In this document: positions 50,044 to 59,523 of the stretch, piece by piece | Layout: each line of letters begins with the position of its first letter | Position numbering within the stretch: position 1 is the stretch's first letter | Origin: Anderseniella sp963700895 | GTDB taxonomy: Bacteria > Pseudomonadota > Alphaproteobacteria > Rhizobiales > Aestuariivirgaceae | NCBI GenBank assembly: GCA_963700895.1 | Contig: CAVOZI010000010.1 | Location: 49,033 to 113,032, forward strand | Direction of reading: 5' to 3' | DNA length: 64,000 nt | Program-made: the position numbers and the translations under genes | The notes under the pieces: model-generated | The model's input: the letters and a program-made list of their open reading frames with translations, nothing else | Database searches by the model: none | What the model was told of the DNA's origin: nothing

Positions 50044-51477
50044 TTGTCCACATACCTCATCAAAAGAGCCGGCCATTATCACTATCGCCGCGCTGTTCCA
50101 GCCGCATGGAGACACCTGCTCGGTCAGCGTGAATGGAAGCAGAGCTTGAAGACTTCGTCTCGTACCGAGGCGGAGATAAAAGCGCGCGCCCTAGCCGTCC
50201 AGCATGATGAGCTTTTGGCCGAGTTGGAGATCAAAGGCCCCGACGAGATTGCCAAGCAGCGATACCAAGAAGTTCAGCAGACGTTCGATCATCAGGAAAA
50301 GTCCATTTACCGCTGGTTTCAAAGCACCGAACTCACCGATGAGGATGAGCTCGAGTTGTACAGGCAATTGCATCTGCTGAAGCTCAACCGCCGCGCAAAG
50401 GTGAAAGCACTTGGCGTCAAGCCTGATCCAAGGGTCGTGCAGAAGGCCTTTCTCGAATACGGGTATGAAGGCGAATTTGGTGCTGGCGTAGCCCCTCCGA
50501 GAGATAGGCAGGAGTACTACGAGTGGTTGGGAGAGAAGCACAAAACCGAAGCCATGATTGCCGATCTGGCCCCTGAAGAAAACAAGCTGCTAGCGGTAGC
50601 AGATGACTGGCATCGGCATGTTGGCCACCGTCGGCAAACGTGGCGAAAACACTTGGATAAACTGAACCGCTTCGTTTCGGCCGTGGGCGATTTGCCAATT
50701 GATCAGATTACGCGCGAGCAGGTTGAAATGTTTCGTGATGGCTTAATCAAAAGCGGCATATCAGCAACAACTGTCCAGAAGTACCTGGATGTCCTGAAAG
50801 CGCTGTTTAGATGGGCAAAGCGCGAGCGACGCCTCATCAAAATCAATCCTGCCGAAGACGTAACAGCTCCTCGTGACACCAGATCCTCAGACAAGAAGGG
50901 GCGACGTCCCTTCAGCCCACAAGAACTTCAGACCATTTTGAAGGCTGCTCAAGCAGCTTGGTCAAAACGCGGTCGCGACAGGGACTTGCTGATGATGTTG
51001 CGTGTTCTGATGTACACCGGAGCTCGTCCGATGGAGATCGCTCAGTTGCGTCCCTGCGACGTCCAAGATGGCGTCATCTCCATCAACGACCATGATGGCA
51101 AGCAAATCAAGAATGAGGCTTCGATCCGGGATATACCAATCCACCCCGAGATTGCCGATTTCGAGAAGTTCGCCAAATCTGGTGGCAAGCTTGTGTTCAA
51201 GAGCTTTGATACAATTCAAGACCGAAAGGCAGAAGCATTAAGCACCAGGTTCACCAGGCTCATTCGCCGCCAGATGAACATAATCGATCAACGCAAAACG
51301 CTTTATTCCCTCAGGCACAACTTCGCTGATGCATGCCGAAACGCTCGCCTGACCTCGAGCATACAGTACCAACTCATGGGACATGTAGAGGGCAACCGGA
51401 ATGCTGCAGGCTACGGAACAGGGGCTTCGATTGAAACGCTCAGAAGCGAATTAGCGAAGGTTGATCCTCTTCGCTGA
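50044..51477 (+). CDS. tyrosine recombinase / integrase
   Basis: The 477-residue product has an N-terminal Arm-type region (Y-H-Y-R-R-A-V-P), a SAM-like core-binding domain (~185-270) and a catalytic domain. The catalytic residues are visible: Arg 328 in T-G-A-R-P-M-E, Arg 424 in Y-S-L-R-H-N-F, His 447 in L-M-G-H and the nucleophile Tyr 457 in A-G-Y-G-T-G. The start is taken as TTG 50044 because GAGAGG precedes it and the product begins S-T-Y-L-I-K-R like relatives; a TTG at 50005 is possible. It lies next to a tRNA 3' fragment, so it most likely integrated an island there. Confidence 0.9.
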   Translation: MSTYLIKRAGHYHYRRAVPAAWRHLLGQREWKQSLKTSSRTEAEIKARALAVQHDELLAELEIKGPDEIAKQRYQEVQQTFDHQEKSIYRWFQSTELTDEDELELYRQLHLLKLNRRAKVKALGVKPDPRVVQKAFLEYGYEGEFGAGVAPPRDRQEYYEWLGEKHKTEAMIADLAPEENKLLAVADDWHRHVGHRRQTWRKHLDKLNRFVSAVGDLPIDQITREQVEMFRDGLIKSGISATTVQKYLDVLKALFRWAKRERRLIKINPAEDVTAPRDTRSSDKKGRRPFSPQELQTILKAAQAAWSKRGRDRDLLMMLRVLMYTGARPMEIAQLRPCDVQDGVISINDHDGKQIKNEASIRDIPIHPEIADFEKFAKSGGKLVFKSFDTIQDRKAEALSTRFTRLIRRQMNIIDQRKTLYSLRHNFADACRNARLTSSIQYQLMGHVEGNRNAAGYGTGASIETLRSELAKVDPLR

Positions 51478-51493
51478 TACCAACCGGCATTGA

Positions 51494-52068
51494 TCAGTAC
51501 CTATGCGCCCAGTCACGCAAGCCGATGGACATGATCTTCCAGGGCTGGTCGATGAGGTTGTTCCAAGCCTGACATGACAGGGCGACAATTTCCTCGTAGG
51601 AGCGGAAGACCCGATTGGACAGCCAGTTGTCACGCAGGTACTGCCAGACGTTCTCAACCGGATTGAGTTCCGGCGACTTCGGCGGCAGGAACAGCAGCGT
51701 GATGTTGCCGGGGACCTTGAGTTGCTTCGAGGCATGCCACCCAGCCTGGTCGAGGATGAGGACGGCATGGGCGCCGATATCGACCTGGGCACTGATCTCG
51801 ACAAGATGCGCATTCATGGCCTCGGTATCGCACCACGGCATCACCAGGCCGGCCCCCTTGCCCCTGGCCGGGCAGATGGCCCCGAAGATATAGGCTGATG
51901 AGGTGCGCTGGTCCTGCGGGGCTGATGGCCTGGTGCCACGTCGGGCCCAGCGCCTGGTGATCTTGTTCTTCTGCCCGATACGGGCCTCATCCTGCCACCA
52001 CAGCTCTATCGCGGTGTCGGTCGGCAGGCCACGTTGGATGGCGTCGATCTGTTCCGGGAAGGTTTCTT
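51494..52068 (-). CDS. IS630 transposase, second frame (copy 2, DDE part)
   Basis: Continues after the slip with E-Q-I-D-A-I-Q-R-G, the first catalytic motif W-W-Q-D-E-A-R-I-G-Q-K-N, the second V-L-I-L-D-Q-A-G-W-H and the third P-P-K-S-P-E-L-N-P-V-E-N-V-W. It ends D-W-A-H-R-Y. The motif spacing equals that of copy 1, but the intervening residues differ widely, so the two elements moved in separately. Confidence 0.85.
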
Positions 52069-52554
52069 AAAATGCTCTGCCTGCAGCTCATTCTGGGCAT
52101 GATGGTGTGGCCGGGCCGACAGCTTGCGATAGCCCATCGCTTTCAGCATCCGCCCCAACGTGCTTTCATCGATGGAGATGCGGTACTCCCGGTACACCCA
52201 CTGGACCAGGTCCTTCAGGCGCCAGCGCACCACCTCGTCAATCGCCGGGATCGGGCCACGCTCAATCAGCTCAACCAGCGCCTGCCGCTGTGCCTCGTTC
52301 AGCTTCGGCACCCGCCCGGGCGCCTTGCCATCCAGCAGGCCATCGAGACCTCTGGCGTTGAACCGCACCACCCAGTCACGGATGATCTGCGCCGTGACAC
52401 CGCCAACCTCAGCGGCAGCCCGGCGTGAGCCGCCATCATAAATACTCGCCAAAGCCAACAGGCGCCGGGTCTGGTTGGCATCCTTCGATGCCCGGGCCAG
52501 GGCCCTCAGATCCGCAGCACAAAAGTCAGGCCGAAGGGGTGTCGCAGCAACCAT
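52006..52554 (-). CDS. IS630 transposase, first frame (copy 2)
   Basis: From ATG 52554 (AGGAGG seven bases upstream) the frame encodes the helix-turn-helix region (R-R-A-A-A-E-V-G-G-V-T-A-Q-I-I-R-D-W, then V-V-R-W-R-L-K-D-L). Near 52065 the sequence TTTTAAGAAACC allows a -1 slip into the catalytic frame; unslipped, the frame runs to 52006. Confidence 0.85.
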   Translation of the reverse strand: MVAATPLRPDFCAADLRALARASKDANQTRRLLALASIYDGGSRRAAAEVGGVTAQIIRDWVVRFNARGLDGLLDGKAPGRVPKLNEAQRQALVELIERGPIPAIDEVVRWRLKDLVQWVYREYRISIDESTLGRMLKAMGYRKLSARPHHHAQNELQAEHFKKPSRNRSTPSNVACRPTPR

Positions 52555-52634
52555 GGCAAACCTCCTGTTTGCCACATCGAGTCAGACAATCGCTGATTTG
52601 CCTACCTACTTGAGTCAGCCACTATGCCGGTTGG

Positions 52635-53138
52635 TATGAGTTGGCATCGAGCATCCGCTTTCACTCAGCACGAATGATTTGTGAGAGCGCCTCCCAATGG
52701 CTAGTCAGCGGCGTTCCTCAGGTTCATCAGGCAACAATCCATGATTCAAAACGTTAGGGGACCCATCGGCCCCCACCCCCTGGGGTACGGTGGAGCTTCG
52801 GCTGCTGCCTCTTTGTGGATTTAGCGGTTAGGCAAAAAGACGACCTTCAAGAAGTCCGCTTTTGGGGGCAGATCGGACATGCTGCGGGAGGAGTAAAACC
52901 GGCCGGTTTTGACCCCGAACGGACATCTAGGTGAAATGCAACTGGCAGCAGTCGTACTCCCAATGCAGTTGTCAATTGCGCAGATTCCGTACGACTTTGA
53001 AGTCTCGCATCGATAAACTCCGCAACAGGAGATAAGTGGCGCGCTGCCTTTCAGCAATGCTTGCGGCTGATGTTGCCGGTTAGAGGCGGCCCTATGGTGA
53101 ACCACCCTCGCCTGCCGCGAGGCATGTAACATGAAATC
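52635..53138. other. intergenic region with degenerate repeated sequence
   Basis: About 500 bases without a supported gene. The part 52830-52930, read on the minus strand, gives S-M-S-D-L-P-P-K-A-D, a phrase that recurs in non-coding repeats of many alphaproteobacteria; the stretch 59170-59260 looks similar in style. I treat it as non-coding. Confidence 0.4.
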
Positions 53139-53942
53139 TCACTTGGTCAGGGCTTCGATGAACTGCGAGAATAATTCTCCCTGCGAGTTGATGCCCAGCT
53201 TGGCATAGATATTCTTGCGGTGGATGCGGACGGTGCCTGCCGAGATTTCCAGTATCTTGCCGATCGCATCCGACGAGTAGCCCTTCAGGACATACTCGAC
53301 GACTTCCCTTTCGCGAGGCGTGAGAACGCTCTTGCCGAAGTTGTGAAAGGCGAACTCTATCTGGCGCTGGATGGCAGGCGGTCCATCGCCCGATGCATCA
53401 GCAGTCGAGAATCGGCGGTACAGCCCCTGCCAATGCTGGCGTGCAAGTGCACCGACCACAGGCTCGCAGGCCTTCAGTTCCCGAAACTCTCTGGCGTTGA
53501 ACGGGGGAGACTGATCGGTGCGCATCAGCGAAATCACCGCTGTCACGTCCGCGGGCAGGTGAACAAAGAAACCGATCTCTTCCGAAAGACCGGTCTGTAC
53601 GTAGTAGGAGCGGAAGTACTCGCTCTGGTAGAAGCGGTCCGGCGCGAGGTCGCGCAACCGGTACAGGCCCTTGTGCACACCGCGGCTGCCGGCGAGGAAA
53701 AACGGGTCCAGCATATACGGGCCTTCCTGGTAAGCCGTTACGAAGATGCGGCGCTTGCCGGGCGGAAAGTTGTCGAACAGGTCCAGCGGCCTTGCCTCGC
53801 CGCAGTAGGCAAACATCACCGAGTGATCAAAACCTGCGACAAGCCGCAAGGCATTGACCAGTGACTGCGGAAACTGCGGCGTGGCCAACGCCGATATGGC
53901 ATCGCCAACCGCGCTGTTCCAACGGATGTCATATACTGTCAT
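53139..53942 (-). CDS. LuxR-family transcriptional regulator
   Basis: The 267-residue product has an N-terminal sensor-like domain of ~190 residues without a recognised cofactor motif. A C-terminal LuxR helix-turn-helix follows: L-T-P-R-E-R-E-V-V-E-Y-V near 207, then S-S-D-A-I-G-K-I-L-E-I-S and T-V-R-I-H-R-K-N-I-Y-A-K-L-G. It is divergent from the polyamine-type importer operon with 155 bases between, so it probably controls that operon. The ligand is unknown. Confidence 0.9.
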   Translation of the reverse strand: MTVYDIRWNSAVGDAISALATPQFPQSLVNALRLVAGFDHSVMFAYCGEARPLDLFDNFPPGKRRIFVTAYQEGPYMLDPFFLAGSRGVHKGLYRLRDLAPDRFYQSEYFRSYYVQTGLSEEIGFFVHLPADVTAVISLMRTDQSPPFNAREFRELKACEPVVGALARQHWQGLYRRFSTADASGDGPPAIQRQIEFAFHNFGKSVLTPREREVVEYVLKGYSSDAIGKILEISAGTVRIHRKNIYAKLGINSQGELFSQFIEALTK

Positions 53943-54097
53943 GGCGCTGCCAACTGCGTCTATCCAAATTGGGATATGTCAAGCTGCCTATATACATCGG
54001 ATTGTCGATATCGCTAGCCTGTATCGGTATTTGGGCTATGCCTCACATCAGCAAAATGCGCAGTCTAATGCAAACGGGAGGATATGGACGGGCAGGC

Positions 54098-55219
54098 ATG
54101 GCAGACAGCAGCGCTCCAGTCGTCGAGTTTCGAAACGTCACCAAGTGCTATGGTGACGTGGTGGCAACCGATGCCATGACGCTTGCCGTTGCCAAGGGAG
54201 AGTTCCTGTCATTCCTTGGCCCGTCAGGCTGCGGGAAAACCACTTCCCTGAGACTGATCGCGGGCTTCGAAGCGCCAACTTCGGGTGACGTCTTGCTGGA
54301 CGGCGATGTCGTCAATCTCGTGCCAGCCTACCGGCGTCCTGTAAACATGGTGTTCCAGCAATATGCGCTGTTTCCGCATTTCAACGTTGCCGACAACATC
54401 GCCTACGGATTGCGTCAGCGTGCGCCGAAGCCGCCGGCCGCCGAAATTACGCGCCAGGTGGACGAAATGCTGGAGCTGGTGCAACTGTCCGGCTACCAGC
54501 GTCGTCGCATCTGGGAAATGTCGGGGGGACAACAACAGCGCGTCGCGCTGGCGCGCGCGCTGATCAACCGGCCGAAGGTACTGCTTCTGGATGAGCCGCT
54601 TGCCGCGCTCGACCGCAAGCTGCGGCGCGAAATGCAGATCGAGTTGCAAACCTTGCAACGCAATGTCGGCATCACTTTTATTCTTGTCACCCACGACCAG
54701 GAAGAAGCGCTGTCGATGAGTGACCGCGTCTGCCTGATGCGGCAGGGCCGGATCGTGCAGATCGGCTCACCACGCGAACTCTACGACCGCCCCGCCAGCC
54801 GCTACGTTGCCGACTTTGTCGGCAAGTCGAACTTCTTCGAGGGTACGGTGGCCAAAACCACCCGGCACGAAGTCAGCGTCAGGCTGGACACCGGCGCCGC
54901 GATGAAGGCGGCGCCGGACAATGCCGGCAGGGTCAGCGGAGGCGACCGCGTCAGCGTCAGCGTACGTCCGGAGCAGATGGTGGCCGTGCGCGACCGCAAA
55001 CGGTTGCCAGGCAAGCCGGGCATGGTCACGACGGCAAGCGTCGCCAATCGCATCTTCCTGGGGGAACACACTGAATACCTGCTGCGCAGCACGGAACTGG
55101 GCGAGTTCCTGGTACTGTCTCCGCGGCAGAACGAGCTTGGTGAGAAGCCCTTTGATATCGGTGAAACGGTACATGCGGGCTTCAGCCGGGAAAGCGCCCT
55201 GGTTCTGGGCGAGACGTGA
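54098..55219 (+). CDS. potA: ATPase of a spermidine/putrescine-type ABC importer
   Basis: The 373-residue product carries Walker A G-P-S-G-C-G-K-T-T, the Q-loop V-F-Q-Q-Y-A-L-F-P, the signature M-S-G-G-Q-Q-Q-R-V-A and Walker B V-L-L-L-D-E-P-L. A TOBE domain follows after residue ~290 (S-V-S-V-R-P-E-Q). It drives uptake by the permeases encoded downstream. The frame is open to 53861; ATG 54098 is chosen because the product then begins just before the conserved domain, though ATG 54068 is possible. Confidence 0.93.
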   Translation: MADSSAPVVEFRNVTKCYGDVVATDAMTLAVAKGEFLSFLGPSGCGKTTSLRLIAGFEAPTSGDVLLDGDVVNLVPAYRRPVNMVFQQYALFPHFNVADNIAYGLRQRAPKPPAAEITRQVDEMLELVQLSGYQRRRIWEMSGGQQQRVALARALINRPKVLLLDEPLAALDRKLRREMQIELQTLQRNVGITFILVTHDQEEALSMSDRVCLMRQGRIVQIGSPRELYDRPASRYVADFVGKSNFFEGTVAKTTRHEVSVRLDTGAAMKAAPDNAGRVSGGDRVSVSVRPEQMVAVRDRKRLPGKPGMVTTASVANRIFLGEHTEYLLRSTELGEFLVLSPRQNELGEKPFDIGETVHAGFSRESALVLGET

Positions 55220-55267
55220 TCTATCTGGGTTTTCTAGCCGGGCAGTGTTGCCCAAGGGAGTACGAAA

Positions 55268-56425
55268 ATGTCTGATCAAAACACCCCCATCAGCCGCAAG
55301 AAGTTCATCGAGGAGCTGCTGCGCTACCGGCGTGGCTCGGTCACGCGCCGGCACTTCCTTGGCGTGACGGGTCTTGGCATGGCGACCGCAGTGATGGCTG
55401 GCGCCATGCCGGGCCTGCGTCCACGCAAGGCACATGCCGCCAATATTGGCGACCGCGTGGTGCTGGCCACATGGCCCAACTATCATGACCAGGCCAACTT
55501 CGATGCCTTTACCCAGCAATCTGGTGCAGCGGTTCAGGTAAACGTCTTCGGCTCCAACGAGGAAATGCTGGCAAAGCTGCAGGCCGGTGGCAGCGGCTGG
55601 GACGTGTTCGTGCCCACCAACTACACCATTACGACCTATGTCGAGCAGGACCTGATCGAACCGCTGGATCTGTCCAAGCTGCCGAACTATCAGGCCGATG
55701 CCTTCGACCCGCGTTTCTCTGATGCCGGCTCTGTGAATGGCGCGGTTTATGCCGTGCCGAAGAACTGGGGAACGACCGGCTTCGTCATGAACACGAAGCA
55801 CAGTGGTGGCAAGGCCTTCACCAGCTGGAAAGAGTTCTGGGACATGACCAAGACGGATTTCTCCGGCCGCACCATGGTGCATGACTATCAGCTGACCACC
55901 ATCGGCAACGCGCTGAAGTACTTCGGCTACTCCTTCAATTCGGTCGATCCGAATGAGTTGGCCGACGCTGAGAAACTTCTGATTGAGGTGAAGCCCCACC
56001 TGTTCGCCATCAATAGCGACTATCAACCCTCGATGCGCAACGGCGATGCGTGGATGTCGATGTGCTGGACCGGCGATGGCAAGCAGCTCAACAAGGACAT
56101 GCCGGAGATGGCCTATGTCCTGGGCAAGGAAGGCGGCGAGATCTGGTCTGACTACTATGCCGTACCGAAGGGCGCGCCGCACCGCGACGCCGCCTATGCA
56201 TTAATCAACTTCCTGCTCGATCCGGCAGTGAACGCTAGGGAAGTGCTGGCGCATGGTTATCCGGTGGCCGACAGCCGCACCAATGCGCTGTTGCCCAAGG
56301 AACTTTTGGAGGACCCGATCCTTTACCCGGCCCAGGAGTTGCTTGATGCGCTCGAGTTTGGCGCAGCCGCCACGCTGACTGACCCAAACCGCGCCGAACT
56401 GCTGGCCCGGTTCAAGTCAGCCTGA
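55268..56425 (+). CDS. potD: periplasmic polyamine-type substrate-binding protein
   Basis: A 385-residue precursor with a Tat-type signal: R-R-H-F-L-G-V-T followed by a hydrophobic stretch and A-H-A. The mature part has the PotD plan (W-P-N-Y, V-N-V-F-G-S-N-E-E-M-L-A-K-L, G-W-D-V-F-V-P-T-N-Y, and V-P-K-N-W-G-T-T-G). It would deliver spermidine, putrescine or a related cation to the permease; the exact substrate cannot be read. It starts 48 bases after potA. Confidence 0.93.
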   Translation: MSDQNTPISRKKFIEELLRYRRGSVTRRHFLGVTGLGMATAVMAGAMPGLRPRKAHAANIGDRVVLATWPNYHDQANFDAFTQQSGAAVQVNVFGSNEEMLAKLQAGGSGWDVFVPTNYTITTYVEQDLIEPLDLSKLPNYQADAFDPRFSDAGSVNGAVYAVPKNWGTTGFVMNTKHSGGKAFTSWKEFWDMTKTDFSGRTMVHDYQLTTIGNALKYFGYSFNSVDPNELADAEKLLIEVKPHLFAINSDYQPSMRNGDAWMSMCWTGDGKQLNKDMPEMAYVLGKEGGEIWSDYYAVPKGAPHRDAAYALINFLLDPAVNAREVLAHGYPVADSRTNALLPKELLEDPILYPAQELLDALEFGAAATLTDPNRAELLARFKSA

Positions 56426-56445
56426 TGTAAACGGGCAGGACGGGC

Positions 56446-57303
56446 ATGGCCATGCAGGCTTCGACACGCAGAGCGCTTTTGCTCGCGCCGGCAACCGCCT
56501 GGTTCGCCGCCATGCTCGTCCTGCCGCTCGCTTTCGTTTTCGTGTTCAGCTTCGGTGAGCGCGGACCGGCGGGCGGCTATGTGCCTGCGTTCACGTTGGA
56601 GCAGTACGCCAATCTCCCTGCACGGTTCACCGCCTTCAAGAACACACTTATGCTGGCGCCGGCCGGTACACTTGCCGCGCTCCTCGTCGCCTATCCGTTG
56701 GCTTACTACCTTGCTGTGCGGGCCAGTCCGAAGTGGCGCACCGTGCTGCTGGTCATGGTGATCGTGCCGTTCTGGACTTCCATCCTGATCCGTACCTATG
56801 CGTGGATATTCATCCTCGGCGGACAAGGCGTACCGAAGCTGCTGGAATACATCGGGCTGGAATCAATCCGCCTCATCAACACACCGTTCGCTGTGCTGGT
56901 GGGCATTGTATATGGCTACCTGCCACTGATGGTGTTTCCGATTTATGTCAGCCTTGAGAAACTGGACAAGCGTCTGCTTGAAGCCGCAGCTGATCTTGGC
57001 TCCCCGCCGTGGCGTAGCTTCTGGCAAGTCACGCTGCCGCTTTCACTTCCCGGAGTGGCAACCGGCTGCATGCTGGTGTTCATCCTGTTAATGGGTGAAT
57101 TCCTCATTCCTGCCCTGCTGGGCGGCGGCAAGGTTTTCTTCATCGGCAATGCGCTGGTGGACCTGTTCCTGCAGTCTCGCAACTGGGCGTTTGGCTCCGC
57201 CGTCGCGGCGACCCTGGTGATCCTGATGCTGGTGATCGTCAGTCTCTACATGAAGCTGATGATGCGCGGTCAACGCCAGGACCCGGGGCAGGGCATGTTC
57301 TAG
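56446..57303 (+). CDS. potB: permease of the polyamine-type importer, first subunit
   Basis: The 285-residue protein has six hydrophobic segments and the cytoplasmic EAA loop E-A-A-A-D-L-G-S-P-P-W-R-S-F near residue 185, which docks to the ATPase. R-T-Y-A-W near residue 118 is typical of PotB. It follows potD by 20 bases and is paired with the second permease 12 bases later. Confidence 0.93.
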   Translation: MAMQASTRRALLLAPATAWFAAMLVLPLAFVFVFSFGERGPAGGYVPAFTLEQYANLPARFTAFKNTLMLAPAGTLAALLVAYPLAYYLAVRASPKWRTVLLVMVIVPFWTSILIRTYAWIFILGGQGVPKLLEYIGLESIRLINTPFAVLVGIVYGYLPLMVFPIYVSLEKLDKRLLEAAADLGSPPWRSFWQVTLPLSLPGVATGCMLVFILLMGEFLIPALLGGGKVFFIGNALVDLFLQSRNWAFGSAVAATLVILMLVIVSLYMKLMMRGQRQDPGQGMF

Positions 57304-57315
57304 GGGGATCGCACC

Positions 57316-58152
57316 ATGAGATTATACGTGCTCGCCGTCTACCTGTTCCTCTACGTGCCGATCGGCATCATCGTGCTGTTCAGCTTCAATGCAGGGCGCC
57401 ATGCCTCGAGCTTCCAGGGTTTCTCGGTGCAATGGTATGGCAAGCTGATGGCCAACCCGTTTGCCATCGACGCACTTACAACAAGCCTAATCGTCGCCTC
57501 CATTAGCGCCACACTGGCCAGCGTGTTTGGCACCATGGCAGCACTCGGACTGCAGGGTGTGCGCGGGCCGCTGAAGGCGCTCTATGACGGCGTCATCTAC
57601 GTTTCCATAATGGTGCCGGGCATTGTTATCGGCATAGCGACGCTGATTGCTCTGGTGAGCGTGTTTAACCTCCTTAACCCGGCGTTGGCCGTTATGTGGC
57701 CAGAGGCGCTTGGCGCAGCTCCATCCCTCAACCTGGGCTATGGCTCGTTGATCGCGGCGCACACACTGTTCACAATGGCGCTGGTTATCGTAATCGTACG
57801 CTCCCGCCTCGCCAGCATGGACCGGGCGCTGATCGAAGCCTCGACTGACCTCTACGCCACGCCATTTCGGACATTCTGGCAGATCACCCTGCCGCAGATA
57901 TTCCCTGCCGTTCTTGCTGGATTCCTGCTGAGCTTCACCTTCAGCTTCGACGATTTCATCATTGCCTTTTTCGTGGCCGGCTCGGAGACAACCCTGCCGG
58001 TGTATGTCTTCTCGTCGATCCGGCGTGGCGTGACGCCCGAGATTAACGCCATCGGTACGCTCGTGCTGGTATCATCGCTGATGCTGCTTGTGGCTGCACA
58101 ATTCCTGTTGCACGGGCGCCGTGAAGGCCAACGCAATGAAGGCGCAGGATGA
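57316..58152 (+). CDS. potC: permease of the polyamine-type importer, second subunit
   Basis: The 278-residue protein has the PotC plan: Y-V-P-I-G-I-I-V-L-F-S-F-N-A-G near the start, V-P-G-I-V-I-G-I and the EAA loop E-A-S-T-D-L-Y-A-T-P-F near 175, with S-F-D-D-F-I-I-A-F-F close to the end. It overlaps the following dehydrogenase gene by four bases (ATGA). Confidence 0.93.
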   Translation: MRLYVLAVYLFLYVPIGIIVLFSFNAGRHASSFQGFSVQWYGKLMANPFAIDALTTSLIVASISATLASVFGTMAALGLQGVRGPLKALYDGVIYVSIMVPGIVIGIATLIALVSVFNLLNPALAVMWPEALGAAPSLNLGYGSLIAAHTLFTMALVIVIVRSRLASMDRALIEASTDLYATPFRTFWQITLPQIFPAVLAGFLLSFTFSFDDFIIAFFVAGSETTLPVYVFSSIRRGVTPEINAIGTLVLVSSLMLLVAAQFLLHGRREGQRNEGAG

Positions 58153-58943
58153 CCGACATCGCGTGGAGAATCTCTGACCCAGCTACGCTACTCGCCGGCA
58201 AAGTGGCCATCGTGACCGGCGCCGGTTCGGGGATCGGGCGGGCTAGCGCAAACATCCTGGCTGCGCATGGTGCGCGGGTGATCGCGTCGGATCGGGATGC
58301 TGCTGCGGCAAGCGACACGGCCAGCCTCATTACCGGCGCGGGCAGGGTTGCTATCGCTATGAAGACGGACGTCAGCCGTGAAGGCGACCTCGAACAGCTT
58401 GTGGCCAAAGCAATCGAAGCCTGGGGCCGTGTCGATATCCTGCACTCGCATGCCGGCATACAGGTCGAAGGTACGCTAGAGCAGGTAGACCCGGCCGACA
58501 TGGATGCCTCATGGCAGATCAACGTGCGGGCCCATTTCATGGCGGCGCGTCTTGCAGTGCCGCACATGAAGCGGCTAGGCGGCGGCTCCATTGTCATCAC
58601 TGCCTCGAACTCGGGGGTCCTCTATGATCGCGAGATGGTTGCCTACGCCACATCGAAACATGCTGTCGTGGCGATGACCCGGCAGATTGCACTCGACTAC
58701 GCCCGTTTCAATATCCGCGTCAACGCGCTGTGTCCCGGGTGGGTGGACACACCCTTCAACGCCCCCTTTATGAAACAGATGGGTGGACGTGAGGCGCTGG
58801 AGACCTACGTGCGTGAAAAGATCCCCATGGGTCGCTGGGCAAGTCCGTCTGAAATAGCCGAGGCCTTGCTGTTCCTGGCTTCCGACCGGTCGTCATTCAT
58901 GACCGGACAGGCCCTTGTCGTCGACGGTGGGGAGTGCATTTGA
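58149..58943 (+). CDS. short-chain dehydrogenase/reductase
   Basis: The 264-residue NAD(P)-dependent enzyme shows the classical SDR pattern: T-G-A-G-S-G-I-G near residue 24, the acidic S-D-R-D after the second strand (favouring NAD), A-S-N-S-G with the catalytic Ser, Y-A-T-S-K, and C-P-G-W-V-D-T-P near 195. It is translationally coupled to potC through ATGA, so it probably oxidises or reduces the imported compound or a product of it. The substrate is not known. Confidence 0.92.
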   Translation: MTDIAWRISDPATLLAGKVAIVTGAGSGIGRASANILAAHGARVIASDRDAAAASDTASLITGAGRVAIAMKTDVSREGDLEQLVAKAIEAWGRVDILHSHAGIQVEGTLEQVDPADMDASWQINVRAHFMAARLAVPHMKRLGGGSIVITASNSGVLYDREMVAYATSKHAVVAMTRQIALDYARFNIRVNALCPGWVDTPFNAPFMKQMGGREALETYVREKIPMGRWASPSEIAEALLFLASDRSSFMTGQALVVDGGECI

Positions 58944-59523
58944 TGCCGGTATCTCATAGTGTAGCATTTGACGCTCCGGAAGTCGGTTTATGGATCAATG
59001 CAGGTAGGGTGGCCTCAGGTCCGATAACGTATGCTAAGCAACGGCAATTGCTGTCATGTTGTCAGTTTCAGATGCTGTGGAAGGCAGCTCCGCCGGCGTC
59101 GCGATGTGCCAAGTTTGCGGTGTCATCCAATGTACCGGGAAGAGGGTGCCGATGGCAGGAAATAGCACATCTCACGCTACCCGGGTCGACCCAAAGCACG
59201 GCAGCTTTGGGGGCACAGCGGACACTCTCAGCTATTTCAAAATCCGGCCGCAGTTGACCCGACCCGGCCATTCAGACGATCTCAATTGAGACCATCTTGC
59301 AAGCGTCTAGCGTCCAACGAAGCATCGAAACCTCTGTTGGGGCTCGCACCCGTCTACGTGGCTTGCCTTGAGGACGGGTTTGCATATCACCCACTTTCGC
59401 CAGCACAAGCCAAAATGACTTGATCCAGTTGTCATATGACAGCAATCTTTCGGCACTACGCGGCAAAGACCGCGCCACTAGACAAAAGATCTAGCGGACG
59501 AAAACCAGCAAAGGGAGCCATTC
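58944..59523. other. intergenic region between two transport operons
   Basis: About 580 bases without a supported gene. It includes a degenerate non-coding stretch (59170-59260) and a palindrome before phnD, listed separately. Confidence 0.45.
59430..59441 (+). promoter_or_regulatory. palindrome upstream of the phosphonate-type operon
   Basis: TGTCATATGACA is a perfect 12-bp palindrome 82 bases before phnD. On the minus strand it contains CTGTCAT, one half of a Pho box, but no second half at the required spacing. It may be a binding site for a local regulator or a weak PhoB site. Confidence 0.4.

Larger units (their letters stand above)
51480..52634 (-). mobile_element. IS630-family insertion sequence, copy 2 (distinct type)
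   Basis: Ends CCAACCGGCAT and its exact inverted copy are bounded by TA on both sides (51478-51479 and 52635-52636). Length 1155 bp. The element sits directly after the integrase stop codon without harming it. Its transposase is clearly different from that of copy 1. Confidence 0.9.
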
